Both the position numbers and the translations under genes were made by a program. From Mangifera indica (Eukaryota; Streptophyta; Magnoliopsida; Sapindales; Anacardiaceae), in contig NC_058152.1 of the NCBI RefSeq assembly GCF_011075055.1, positions 12,583,228 to 12,647,227 on the forward strand: DNA of 64,000 nucleotides. Reading direction: 5' to 3'. Below the pieces are notes generated by a model, which had not been told where the DNA came from, ran no database searches, and worked only from the letters and a program-made list of their open reading frames with translations. The stretch's first letter is position 1. The number at the start of each line of letters is the position of its first letter. This document shows, one piece after another, positions 46,937 through 59,640 of this stretch.

Positions 46937-48017
46937 CGTATTATTCTTCAATACTGAAAATATATCCTCATGATCCCACAACCGACTACGTTTGTCAGGA
47001 TTATAAATTGATTCTTGTCGAACAATTTCTCTACCCATTTCTTCAAGTAAATCATGCATTATTATGGTGTCAGATGATGTAGTTATGAGACACCTTTCAA
47101 TGAGAACATTTATATAAATATGAGCGTCTAAGTCACGAGTATTCAAGATTGCTTCTACAAGATCTCTTTTATACCCTTTAAAGTAACATACAATATCCAA
47201 AAATACACACTTATGTTTATCATCTAGTCCTTCGTAGCTTATTTTTAATACCTTTTGGACATCCCCATGAGGACTTGTTTTCAAGTTTTGTAGTGTACTT
47301 TTCCATTCTCTCTCCGTCCTCTCGAATAGAAAGGAACCTAAGACTTCAAGAGCTAATGGAAGACCTTTAGCATAATCTACTACTTTAGATGATAGCTCGA
47401 TATAATATTCTGTTGGAGAGTTTCCTTTAAGGGCATGTAGGTCAAAAAGTTGAAAAGCATTATGAGAAGATAACTTTGTCATCTCATGAATGTAATGCAC
47501 TTTACAATTTTTTAGCACATGTTTATCCCTTGTCGTTATGATGATTCGACTTTCTGAATCCAAGTTGTCAAAAACTCCCATTAAACATTTTATTTGTTCT
47601 AAATTCGTTATATCATCAAACACAATGAGAATTTTTTTTCTACTAATAAGACTTCTTCTTGTGAAGGTAAATCTATGATTGGGATGTTCATCCCCTAAAA
47701 CTGCAGAACTCAATTTTTGGCATAATTCATCTAATCCCCCGTTTTTCTCTGATTCTTCTCTAATATTCCGAATGAAGTAAAATTCTTCAAACTGTTTAGA
47801 GATTTTTTTAAATATAGCATCAGCAAGAGTAGTTTTTCCTATGCCCCCGATGCCCCAAATTCCTAGCTTGCAAACACCCTTTGAACATAATAAATTTTCA
47901 ATCTCTTCAATTGATGGCTCTAGTCCAACTAGGTTCTTGGAAGGAATAATTGAGGAGTTGTAATCCAATTTCTTCCATACATCATTGACAATATCCTTTA
48001 CCAGTGTTGCCTCGGTC
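46937..48017 (-). CDS. TNL-3 exon 2, NB-ARC domain
   Basis: Residues 162-522, the ATP/ADP switch of the receptor. P-loop GIGGIGKTT at residues 217-225, kinase-2 KKILIVFDDI with Asp296-Asp297, RNBS-B SESRIIITTRDKH, GLPLAL at 380-385, RNBS-D VFLDIVCYFKGY and the regulatory MHD at 482-484 in IIMHDLLEEMGREIVRQES. All key residues are present. The acceptor is TTTTTAG (48018-48019) and the donor TACG|GTAAGA. The P-loop coding bases contain an ATAGGAAA string suitable for miR482/2118-type pairing. Confidence 0.95.
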
Positions 48018-48668
48018 CTAAAAATTAAAAATTAAATAATATGATACTAAAATTAAATGATTAAAAACCAAATAAAGAAATATAACATAATTTTAATTTT
48101 TTCTTGTTTCTTTTGACTGTTAATTGAATAAAAATTTTTAAAATGTAAGATTGGCATGATGAAGAACCACGTCATAACATGAACTCAAGTTCATTTCTCA
48201 GTGGCACAAAATTTTGGATTCAACTATAATTTGATCATCACTTTCCATGTTCTAAAAACTTGGAAAACTTATCAATGCTAAAATTCAATTCAATTCTCAA
48301 AAAAAATGAAATAATATATCATATTTATATAGTAATTAGCTGTCATCCCAAAAAGTAAAACTGACAGTTCGTATTAATGGATAGTGTTTATATTAAGTCT
48401 TTCCGTGTTTTGGGCTAAAAGACACACAACAGGAACCCAACCCAAATTAGCATAGTATAAACTACAATGTCAAACTTCCCATTGATTATTGTTTTATCCA
48501 TCTGAATCTGTCTCCAGTAAATCTGGAAAAGATAATAAAAATAGAAAATATATGGAACTGCTGTGTGTAAGATTATTTCATAAAAATTGGTAATTTGTAG
48601 CTTCAAAGTACTTACCAAAAAAAAAAAGATTATTGCATAGAAACATTGATAAAAAAATTTACAGTTAC

Positions 48669-49153
48669 CCATATTTCTTTGAATGATAACCAGATATGCC
48701 GGCTGCATCCCTCAAAGTAGTCCTCCATCTCGTCAACATCTCTGAATCAACCATAGCATGCTTTTCAAGCTCTGCAAATGCTTTCCCAAAATCTCCAGTT
48801 TGATTCCTGACATCAGATGGATCTACGTCATAGAAGACTGGTATTACGATCTGATCATACGTGTTCTTACAATTAACAATCTCCTCAAGTTCTTTGAGAC
48901 ACCATCTGGAGGAAGCATAGCCTTTAGAGAAAATAATAACCGAGATCTTTGAATGTTCAATTGCCTTCATAAGAGCGTCAGAAATTTCTTCTCCTCTATT
49001 AAGCTTATCATCAATGAAAGTTTTAATTTTTTTCTGACAAAAGGCTTCATATAGATGGCTGGTGATGTTTGTTCGGGTGTCCTCACCACGGAAACTAAGG
49101 AAAACCTCATACTCTATTTTAGGAGTAATGGAAGAAGAAGAGGAGGAAGCCAT
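48669..49153 (-). CDS. TNL-3 exon 1, TIR domain, start of an intact 1172-residue TNL
   Basis: Begins MASSSSSSITPKIEYEVFLS (49153; an upstream in-frame Met at 49192 is possible) and ends TATGG|GTAACT. Box 1 SFRGEDTRTN is canonical; the catalytic Glu is residue 88 in WCLKEL. Exons of 485, 1081, 369, 1047 and 537 nt sum to 3519 nt, all junctions in phase, with no stop: TIR (about 13-145), NB-ARC (175-500), LRR (560-930), C-JID (about 1010-1110). It should act as an NLR immune receptor signalling through EDS1-type helpers. Intron 1 (48018-48668) is AT-rich. A (TA)61 tract lies about 0.76 kb upstream. Confidence 0.95.
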
Positions 49154-49384
49154 TAACTGCTGCAAGTGATGAGAGGTACTTCGCATAAACAAGGCAGGCT
49201 AAACTAAAACATCAGCGAATTGAGTAATTGAATTATATTCCACAATATCTAAGTCTTTTTTATCTCTTTTCCGGGAAGATGGCCCGCCTTTTTCTTCTTT
49301 GCTTTATTTCGGTTTCCGGGAACATGCCCTGTCTTTCGTCTTTTTGACTTGGACTTTTAGGCCCGTGAACATTACGCTGCCCTT

Positions 49385-50885
<1,501 letters not shown>

Positions 50886-51884
50886 ATACGCTAGTACAGT
50901 GACTCAAACATCACCTAATTGAGTAATTAAACTACATTCCATAATATTTGAATCTTTTTCATTTCTTTCTAATAATTGAGTAATTGAGTCTTTATTTTAC
51001 TCTAACATTTTATTTTCCTTTTATAAATATGAATGTCTTTGCTATATAATTGTATATTAGGAGATAAATTATAATTTTGAAAATATGAAAGGTATTTAAC
51101 AAATTTTTAGGGGTTACTTAAATTTTTGAAATTTTGAGGCTTTTAAAAAATTTTGAAATATCAATTTACCTTTTAATAGTTTCAAATATGATAATTACAC
51201 TTCTAAAAGGTAGAGTAAAATGTAACAATATTTTTTAAAAATTAAATTATTATGTTTAAAACGTTTAAGTTTGCTTTTTATTTGTAAAATTAATTTATAA
51301 TAAAATTATTATTTTGTTTTTATACTGTTTGTTTTTTTATAGAGTTGAATTTGGGTGTAAAAATTTATTTATGTAAATTTGGATGGAAAAGTGTTTTTAA
51401 ACCAAACCTTGGGTAGGAACATGTGATATACTCAGTGACTAAGCACAGGAAGTTTGACAAAGTACCATGAGGGTTTCACCAGTGACGAAGTAGAGGCAGA
51501 CAGGGTGACTAGTTCTAAGAAATTTAGTACGAAAGCTTCCACGTGGAATTTTCGGATCAACTAATTTCTTATAGATTATTTCTATAGGTAGAATTGTGTG
51601 TGGGCCTACATTTGGTGGTGGATGACAGGTGTTTTGAAGAGTTTGGACTTTGAGATGCAGATGTCTTCTGATTTGACAATTATTAATTTGTATTAAACAT
51701 CACCTGTGTTTCTAGGTTGCTTCAGCATTAGAAATTAAGAATTCATCGCTTATTGGTGGATCGTTTTATCGGTTGATGCTTGTCTTCACACCAGCAGAAC
51801 CTCCGGTGGGTCGGTGATGGTAAATTCTGCAACAAAGTCCAAACCCTGTATCTATCTTGGAATCTTCATCGAAACTTCATATCA

Positions 51885-53070
51885 TATTTCCAAGCAAGTT
51901 ACCTTGCCTTTTTCCTTTTTTAATCTTTTTTGGCCAAATTACTATGAACCACCCAAGTTTTAAAGAAATAACTGTTAGTCCTTCAAGTTTTAAAAAACTA
52001 AAGTCTCATCCATCATTCATTTCTGATAATAATCTGCTAAGTTTTCTTTAAAACGATTGTTTTACATTTTCATTAAAATCACAAAATTATTATCAACACT
52101 TAATATAAAAGTCAAACTACTAATATATTATTAACAATTTAAAAATCTACCACTTAGACTCTTACAAAATATTAAAACTTTAACTAACTTTAAAATATTA
52201 TATTTTTATTTTTAAAACTATTTAGGAGCATATTAATGATTTTATTGCTCCTTAACTTGAAGTAATTCTCTAGCAAAAATAGATATCAAATGAGAATTCA
52301 ACTTTTTGTAATTTACAATGTGAAAATATATCATTTCAACCAACCTTAGATGGGAATTTATTGTTTGTATGCGTATACTCGTAGCTCATCATGTTTTTAG
52401 AATCTTTTGCATATTCAAACCTACAAGAATTCAACAATTTCATGTTTGATACAATGAATATGTTTGTTAGATTAGAAATTAATGAGGATAACAAAACCTA
52501 GATAGATCCAATTATCACTTTTTTTTTAAAAAGATCAAAAGGTTTTCATTAAAATAATTAAAGTTGTTATCCCAAAAATAATCTTAGAAAAATTATATTT
52601 AAGTCAATAATTAGAAATTTTGGATAATCAAAATTTTCTATTAAAGGACTTCTTAAAAAGTATAATTCGTATTGTTAGGGTATCTACAAAATTAGTAAAC
52701 TTTTTCCCCTTATTCTTCTTTTATCCCCTTGTCTTTGTAAAAATACTACCCTTTCGTATATCAAGTAAAATATCTTTATCACTACGAATGATCGTGTTTC
52801 TCAATTTCAAAAGATACTTATTTGAAGAATTTATGAATTTATAGATGTCAAAATGAATTGACATAAAATATGCGGTCATTATCCTACTAATCACAATGAC
52901 TAAATTTTTATTAACACATACTAGTATTACGCAATCAAGTATCTATTCATACTCCAAGAATGCAAGATCTTGTAAAATAACAACATATGGAGTACAAAGA
53001 CTGTTGCCTTGTAAAAATTTACATGACAACATTGCAGCGACACCCCAAAAACATAAACCCTAATATATTC
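51885..53070. repeat. Dispersed AT-rich repeat, copy B
   Basis: Partner of 49385-50885, about 0.3 kb shorter, lacking the TA tract and part of the poly-A region. Joined directly to the isolated piece of TGA 3' flank. Confidence 0.6.
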
Positions 53071-53897
53071 TTTAAAAGATGATAAAAATGAACATCATGC
53101 ATCAAAAATTGATTTAATTACAAACATAACTTTGTCCAAGTAAAAAGACTATTTATATTTAACAATTTCTTAAGACGCTTGCAGCTGCTTCAAAAATGTC
53201 GGCAGTTTAAAGCATGCAAATTATGTTTATAATAGCAATGGCCTATGTTCAACAACTAGAATCTAGTAGATTAAAGTTGGTTTAGTTGGAGCATGAGCTT
53301 GAGAGAGGGAGACAACAGGTATAAAGAAGATCTACTATTTCTATTTCTTGCTTAGTTGGTATTATGACATTATAAACCCTTTCCCACCTATTTTCTGTTT
53401 ACATTCAAATATTCAAAATAACGAATCCTACACTGCAGGGTTCGTATATAGGTGGTGGAGTAGAAGGTTGTCAAATGGGGTTCTATGGACCTGTAAACCC
53501 AGGTTTGTCAAAGTATTGTTGAATAACTTGTTTTGATGTCCTTGCTCACAAACATTGCTATTTCTTGAAATTGCATGTCTCTAGTTGCTTGTTTTGGTGT
53601 CTAAATCTCGAGGCCTAGAGTGTATGCATGATAATAAGACTATTTGTGGAATTTTGTTACTACTAGCTTACCACCACCACCACTGATGGTATGCTCCTGC
53701 TATTTATTGATTAATCGTGTTCCCTTTAAAGCATGATTCTCCGATATTTGCATAATTTTCTGTTAGTATTCTAAGTGTAAAATATGATATTTGAATCCTA
53801 CATTGAAAAGTATAGGCTTCTAGTGTGAGATTTATATGACTTTGGGCTCTCCAATTTTATTAGCTAGATTTTGAGATATGGTTCTCTTAAGGTTCAT

Positions 53898-55149
53898 ATA
53901 ATGTCTGGCATATAGAGGACAACAGCTGAACGTTTTTTCTTTTGGATAGGAGGATTTCGCCCTTCTGAGCTTCTTAAGGTGATTCATATTTCAATTTATT
54001 CAATAAAGTGAAATAATTTGCTCTATTGAAGGTAGTTATGGATAATAGTAAGGAGAAACTGTAGTTTTGGACACACACTTAAATATTGCTTGCTCACATT
54101 CTTCTTAATTGAATTGTTATATAAGGTCTTTCACCACAGGTAGAATAACACTGATTCATAAGCTGAAATTGATAATACGTTCTGGATCCTCATCTTGACA
54201 CCTTGACTGAGTCACAAAATATGGAAGTTAATAATCTAAGACAGTCATGTCAGCAAGCGGAAGATGCTCTAACTCAAGGCATGGAGAAATTGCAGTCGAC
54301 TCTTGCTGAAACTGTGGCCGCTGGTCAACTGGTAGGAGGTTACATCCCAAGGATACCTATTGCAATGGAGAAGTTGGAAGCTCTAGTTAGCTTTGTGAAC
54401 CAGGTAAGAATCCACATCATTGCCTGATCAAGTATGGCTTTATTCTGGATTCTTCCGAAGCAGAGCTGATGTTTCTATCGCATGCTATCTTAACTTGCGA
54501 TATCTTTCTGTAATCCATTTTCGGACCCATCAATTAGTTCTTTATCAGCACATCTGATTTAAATTGAGAAACTTTATAGCGAGTTAAATTTGCATTCATC
54601 TGTGAAATTGAAGTTTTCTTCTACTTCCAACTGCTTATTGAAAGCACCATGCAGCTGGTATGGAAAATAACTAGGTGACGATTGAATTATTATTTTGGCC
54701 GAAATTCTGCAAGCCCATGATACCAGACAAATCACACTTATTTTAAACCATCTTCTTGGCATTGAATTCACTATTTTGGTTATTTTTTCAGTCATGATTC
54801 ATAGGAAATATCATTTTCGTGATTTTTCCTTTAGTGCTTCACATTTCTGAAAAACTTAACTGTGGTTGCAGAGTCTAATATGTATCTTAGCATAACATGG
54901 TTCTTTAAATTTTGGGTTCATACAATCTGGTCTATGTTAGTTTTTACTTGGAACATCCTGACATGTTACCAACTTCTTAAGCTCTTGCCTGAACAGGCTG
55001 ATCATCTTCGCCAAGAAACACTACAGCAGATGTCTCGTATCCTAACAACTCGCCAGGCAGCTCAAGGCTTACTTGCACTAGCAGAGTACTTCCAACGTCT
55101 TAGAGCTTTGAGTTCAATCTGGGCAACCTGTCCTCGTGAGCCTGCGTAA
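53898..55149 (+). pseudogene. TGA-like bZIP relic T2 (three DOG1-domain exons)
   Basis: Plus-strand 3' half of a TGA-type bZIP gene. Exon 1 remnant to 53978 reads IMSGI, a stop where TGA factors have Trp, then RTTAERFFFWIGGFRPSELL before AAG|GTGATT. Exon 2 (about 54177-54403) has EVNNLRQSCQQAEDALTQGM and IPIAMEKLEALVSFVNQ, ending CAG|GTAAGA, but its acceptor reads AATACG instead of AACAG. Last exon 54997-55149 is fully open: ADHLRQETLQQMSRILTTRQ, AAQGLLALAEYFQRLRALSS. The LGEYF/LAEYFQRLRAL and PREP ending resembles clade-I TGA1/TGA4. The bZIP part is missing upstream. Non-functional, though exons 2 and 3 look young. Confidence 0.85.
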
Positions 55150-55302
55150 TCTTATACCTGAAAAAATCAAGAAGCTCAAAATCTCTGGAAGATCATCACT
55201 GTCGGAACTTTGTTTCCTGATCAGAGGTAAAAAATTCAATTTAAAATCCCAAACCACTTGTTGCATGCTAGGGAATCTGTTTCAAATCAGGCCTCATAAT
55301 AC

Positions 55303-56032
55303 CTTTTTCCGCAATCGGCTTTTACGAGCAGCTTCACAGTTTTGTGCGAGACGCCTTTGTATCTGCAGAAGTTTGTAACAAAAAGACAAAAAGAAAAAAG
55401 ACTCACTTCATGTTAAGGGAATAACATTAAATCTACCTTAAAACCACATACAAAATTAGCAATAAATTATGGTTAAAATTGGTCAATGATGAGACTGCAA
55501 GCACTGAATACACTGAAGTCAAAGGTAATACATAGTACATTAAGTAGTTTATGTGCCCATCCTTGGCTCTGTGTAGATATAGAATATTTAAGTAATTTCT
55601 AAGTCAAAGATAGAGAAGAGGATCGATTTGAAAATAGTTGTCATAAAAGAAAGCTAGAGAAAACAATAGAATAGTATATGCTAACATTAGCAGAATACAA
55701 ATATACCAAAGCACAGAGCTATGACCAAAAGTCCTCACAAACTAAATTGAACAAAAGAATTATTTAGATATCCTCTGACTGAAAAGTTGAAAAAAAGAAT
55801 TATTTAGATTGGGGATGCTTATAATGTGTCCTCTAGTATCAAAACAAGTAGAGTAAATGTCAACAGTTTGCACCTGAGTGTCTAGTTTTGTATCCACCTC
55901 CATGATGATAGGCGTCGATGTATTTGGATTGCCATTACTTTTAAAGTTTTCCCCCCATGTGCCAAGTTGGTGAATGGGCTCATAAATTCCAAACCTACTT
56001 GGGGTGACAAATTGGGTGGATGAAGAGTTCAT
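55303..56032 (-). pseudogene. TGA-like bZIP relic T4 (5' exons, bZIP basic region)
   Basis: Minus-strand 5' end of a clade-I TGA gene. Exon 1 (55874-56032) begins MNSSSTQFVTPSRFGIYEPI and continues HQLGTWGENFKSNGN to CAG|GTGCAA, typical of the TGA1/TGA4 N-terminus. Exon 2 (55303-55362) encodes IQRRLAQNCEAARKSRLRKK, the DNA-contacting basic region; the residue after the invariant Asn is Cys instead of Arg (CGT to TGT, a CpG-type change). An intron of 0.5 kb separates them. Nothing follows: relic T2 on the other strand begins within 60 bp. The leucine zipper is lost. Confidence 0.85.
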
Positions 56033-56129
56033 GCCCTTCGAACTTATGATTGGATGCAGCTCCATTAGCTTTAGACATAAACACAAATACACCATGTCCC
56101 GGTAACCACACATGAGTTTGCAGAAATGT

Positions 56130-57123
56130 GAAGCACTCGAGGAAAAATAAACTACAGTTTTTTAGCATATCACTAAAATGATAATTCCTGGGAATCATGA
56201 ATGCAAAAAAGTCACCAAAATAATGAATTCAATGCCATGAAGATGGTCTAAAATGATTGGTCTGGCATCTCGGGCTTGCAGAATTTCGGCCAGAAAAATA
56301 ACTCAATCATCAGCTAGCTATTTTTCATACGAGCTGCATAGTGCAGATGAATAGTAGAAGAATGGTAACTCATAAACAGTTAAAAGTAGAAGAAAACTAA
56401 CATTTTGCAAATGAATGCAAATTCAACTCAGTATTAAGTTTCTCAATTTAAATCAGATGTGCTGGTAAAGAACTAATTGAAGGGTCAGAAAACGGATTAC
56501 AGAAAGCTATTTAAAGTTAAGATCAGCAATACTTTGGAAGAATCCAGAATAAGCTGTACCTGATCGAGCAATGATGCGGAATCTTACCTGGTTCACAAAG
56601 CTGACTAAAGCTTCCAACTTCTCCATTTCAGTAGGCATCCTTGGGATGTAACCTCCTTCTACCAGTTGACAAGCAGCAACAGTTTCAGCAAGAGTCAGAG
56701 TGCAGTTTCTCCATGCCTTGAGTGAAAGCATCTTCCGCTTGCTGACATGACTGTCTTAGATTATTCACTTCCATGTATTGTGAATCAGTCAAGGTGTCAA
56801 GATGAAGAACAAGAACCTGTTATCAATGTCAGCCTATCAATCAGCGTTAGTCTACCTATGGTGAAAGACCATAGATAACAATTCAATTAAGATACGACAG
56901 AAAAAGAAATATTGTGACATCACTAAACAAATCTCATATCGATAAAATATTAAAAACCTCATGATAAGTGTTCCAACCCTAACATAAAACACCAGTGATA
57001 TTGGATATCTCCATGTGCATATCCACATGTCAAACATTATATAGAAAACATCAGCTTTTGCAACAGTAGATTTCTTACGGAAAAGTTCGAAATAGTGGCT
57101 CACGCCACCCTCCACTAAAATGT
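56130..57123 (-). pseudogene. TGA-like bZIP relic T3 (DOG1 exons), truncated by retrotransposon insertion
   Basis: Minus-strand. Right-hand exon, ending at 57123 against the LTR, reads ILVEGGVSHYFELFRKKSTV then AKADVFYIMFDMW, the first DOG1-domain block of TGA factors (AHYDE.FRLK..AAKADVFH..SGMW). After it the frame drifts. The next exon (56588-56816) keeps a good acceptor (AACAG) and EVNNLRQSCQQAEDAF, but one extra base shifts the frame before TLAETVAACQLVEGGYIPRM. The intron remains to about 56130; the last exon is missing and relic T4 follows. The retrotransposon now separates it from its 5' exons, which should lie beyond the window. Confidence 0.8.
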
Positions 57124-57636
57124 TGTTAAGAGACCTGAAATGAATTGGACAACACTTTCCCTGTTTTCTTTGTATTCGCCAATTCCTCAACAACAACAGC
57201 AATGTTATTCTATTATTTCAACTCAGCCAGTGCAATCTATACAACCCAATTCTTATTCCCAGCAATCAGCATAAACATTCAAATCAATTTCTCAGCAAAC
57301 AAACACAAAGCTAATAATCAATCTCAATGGAAACAAACATCTCTACTTTATATTACTGAAATTACATAATAGAGTTGAAAAAGTTTGTTACAACTTTGAT
57401 TAATAAAATGAAAACAAGAGCAACATACTGAAGACCAAAATGGAAGAAGAAAATCCGAGATCCCCAGACATTTCGAGAGGCCTGTGCTCTCCCACTGCTA
57501 TCACACACTTAATTCTCTGCTTCCCCCTCTAACTGATTTCCATCCTTTTTGTTCCCCACCAATTCCCCGTCTCTCTTCATATTGCCACGTGTCCTTATTG
57601 CCTCAAAATGCCCATGCACATTTTGGTTTGCCAATT
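57124..57636 (-). mobile_element. 3' LTR of retrotransposon B, distal part
   Basis: Reads TGTTAAGAGACCTGAAATGA on the plus strand, the outer end of an LTR in minus orientation (…TTTCAGGTCTCTTAACA reversed), resembling the end of element A (TTCAGGTACCTAACA). With 63782-63909 it makes an LTR of about 641 bp, split by element A. The 5 bp outside, AATGT (57119-57123), are the expected target duplication, whose partner would lie beyond the window. Confidence 0.75.
57632..57636. repeat. Target duplication of element A, left copy
   Basis: CAATT directly before the 5' LTR; the same five bases follow the 3' LTR at 63777-63781. Confirms that element A is a complete insertion. Confidence 0.95.
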
Positions 57637-57767
57637 TGTTAGGACTAATGTATACATATCACGCAGGAAGAAACACACTAAAGAGAGGAAACCAAAAGGT
57701 GACAACAGATGGGGACAGGTGTCACCCCAGCAGACTCCAAGGCCTTCAGAACCAACAAAGCACAGCA

Positions 57768-57841
57768 GGTCACAGACAGCAGCTGCAGAAACGGTTAAAG
57801 GAATGGTCACAGACGACAGCTGGAGAAACGGTTAAAGGAAT
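57768..57841 (+). repeat. 37-bp tandem repeat in the LTR, upstream of the TATA box
   Basis: Two copies of a unit starting GGTCACAGAC and ending GAAACGGTTAAAGGAAT; the copies differ only around the central CAGCTG. They lie immediately upstream of the TATA box, the usual place for LTR enhancer repeats; AACGGTTA is a MYB-type motif. Present identically in the 3' LTR (63230-63303). Confidence 0.85.
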
Positions 57842-57849
57842 ATAAAAAG
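57841..57849 (+). promoter_or_regulatory. TATA box of element A
   Basis: TATAAAAAG about 205 bp into the LTR, directly after the repeat pair. Transcription would begin roughly 30 bp downstream, defining the U3/R border. Confidence 0.7.
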
Positions 57850-58318
57850 AGAATGAGCGTCAGGGAGAGGGACAGAAGAAAAATATGAGAAGAGTGGAGG
57901 AGAATTGAGGAGGGAGCAGACCTTTTGTAGGCTCTGCAGGCAATTTACTTATTGTTAAGTTTATTTTATGTAATTTGGTTTTCCAGAGTAGTATTAAGGA
58001 ATTATTTCTGTAATCAGAAGAGATTGTTTATCTTTATTAGGGAATGTTGGCAGACTTTCATATTTTGATTGAACTAAACATATAACGTTCATTATTACAC
58101 ATTTGAGGATAATGGCTCTCCTCTGAATCTATTTTCTCTGTTCTGATTTCTTCTTCTTACTTCTTCTTATTACTTTGTCTTGAGTCCTGAGTTCCGGAGA
58201 TAGTGCTCGCCCATTGCGGACCTTTAGACTGTGAGGCTGCTGTTGTGAACATCTACCCACAGGAGTTGAAGGAGGGCTCGTTACTGCTACTAAGCTCCCT
58301 TCAGGTACCTAACAAACT

Positions 58319-58330
58319 TGGTATCAGAGC
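58319..58330 (+). other. Primer binding site of element A
   Basis: TGGTATCAGAGC, complementary to the 3' end of plant initiator-Met tRNA, four bases after the 5' LTR. This is the standard primer site of many plant LTR retrotransposons. Confidence 0.92.
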
Positions 58331-58332
58331 AG

Positions 58333-59640
58333 ATGACTAGGATGGAGGCCAGAGTAGATGGATTGGAAGAAGAACTGACGTCCGTGAAAGGAAGGTTAGA
58401 AGGGCTTGATAAAAGAGTAGAGAGCGTGAGCGAAAATGTGGAGGAAATTAAAGGGAGAATGCAGGGGGTAGAAACAATAATGGAGACAATGAAAGAATAC
58501 CTGAGAGAAGTGAGAGAACGCTTGGTAGAGAAGGACAGTGGACCACCTGACAGAGGCAAAGCGCCCATGGAGACTCCGCCAACTCCTACGCATACATCAC
58601 CAATGAGGGAGATTACACCTCCACCGATGATGAGGGCAGAAGAACCAGAACAAACCGAAGGAGTCAGAGAGCAGAGGACCGAAGTGGGGGATAATACAGG
58701 AGGTGTTCGACGCGAACTAATTCATCAACGACTGGAGCTGCCGGTGTTCGTTGGAGACGACCCGGTGGGATGGGTTTTTCGAGCGGAGCATTATTTTTCT
58801 GTTAATCAACTTTCAGAACAGGAGAAATTAATAGCAGCTAGTGTTTGCATGGATGGCAAAGCTCTAAGATGACTCCAATGGAATGAAACCCGACAACGGT
58901 TCACTAACTGGACAGAACTGAAGAAGGAAATGTTGTTAAGGTTCCGACCAGCACAAGAGGGATCCTTATATGAGGACTTGATGGCGTTGCATCAAACGGG
59001 ATCTGTGGAGGAGTATAGAAGTTGGTTTGAGGCCATTTCTGCATCGATAGAGGACGCCGCCGAGGAAGTTTTACTGTCAGCCTTCATGAACGGATTAAAG
59101 AAAGAGATACGGGCAGAAGTGAAACTATTTCGTCCGACGACGTTGAAGGAGGCGATGCTGCGAGCGCAGGAGATCGAAGAGAAAAATCGGGTAATTGATG
59201 CCCGACCCGAAATCTATACGACCCATCCAAACTTTAAGACCCGGACGTCCAGCCCAACTTACTCTTACCTCACTAGCCCAAACCCAAGACTGCATCAACC
59301 ACCAACCCATGCACAAACATCCAGCCCATTATCACAACCCAACACCCGAACCGAGCGACCCATTTCAAATTATCAAACAGGACCAAACCGGCTCCCAAAT
59401 AACACTAATTTTGCGTCTAACTCCAAAGTCTCCTCTACAGCAGACATTAGGGCAGATTCGTCGATCAAAGGAGCTTCTAGCTCCATCGCATCAGCCAACC
59501 AACCACCGCAAGAACGTCGATATCGGAGGCTCTCCAACGAGGAATTCCGCTCAAGGTTGGAGAAGAGACAATGTTTTCGCTGTGATGAGAAGTTCTACCC
59601 AGGGCATCGATGTAGATTTAAACAGCTACGGATCATGGTG
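58333..59640 (+). pseudogene. Element A gag region
   Basis: The first ATG (58333) lies directly after the primer site and opens a coiled-coil-like stretch (VDGLEEELTSVKGRLEGLDK). The retrotransposon capsid domain runs about 58744-59190 (VFVGDDPVGWVFRAEHYF, LYEDLMALHQTGSVEEY). The zinc knuckle CFRCDEKFYPGHRC is at about 59572-59613. A TGA at 58870-58872 interrupts the capsid domain where the family has Trp; the frame is otherwise open. Gag should form the particle that packages the RNA; this copy cannot make it from its own RNA without readthrough. Confidence 0.9.

Larger units (their letters stand above)
38943..49200. repeat. Large paralogous block, copy 2 (contains TNL-3)
   Basis: Partner of 8663-18400 with the same gene order and orientation: unassigned exon, FRIGIDA-like relic b, TNL-3. 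About 0.5 kb longer, through the MITE and an internal duplication in intron 4 and a longer exon 3. Confidence 0.8.
57637..58314 (+). mobile_element. 5' LTR of element A
   Basis: 678 bp, TGTTAGGACTAATG...ACCTAACA. It carries the promoter (TATA at 57841) and, in the U5 part, pyrimidine-rich sequence. It differs from the 3' LTR only at 57749 (G; the 3' LTR has T at 63211). Confidence 0.96.

Noticed and set aside
57549..57845. Open frames of 70-98 codons in both LTRs of element A
   Set aside because: They repeat in the two LTRs and lie over promoter and repeat sequence. Chance frames, except that the plus-frame at 57608-57835 is the LTR copy of the polyprotein tail.
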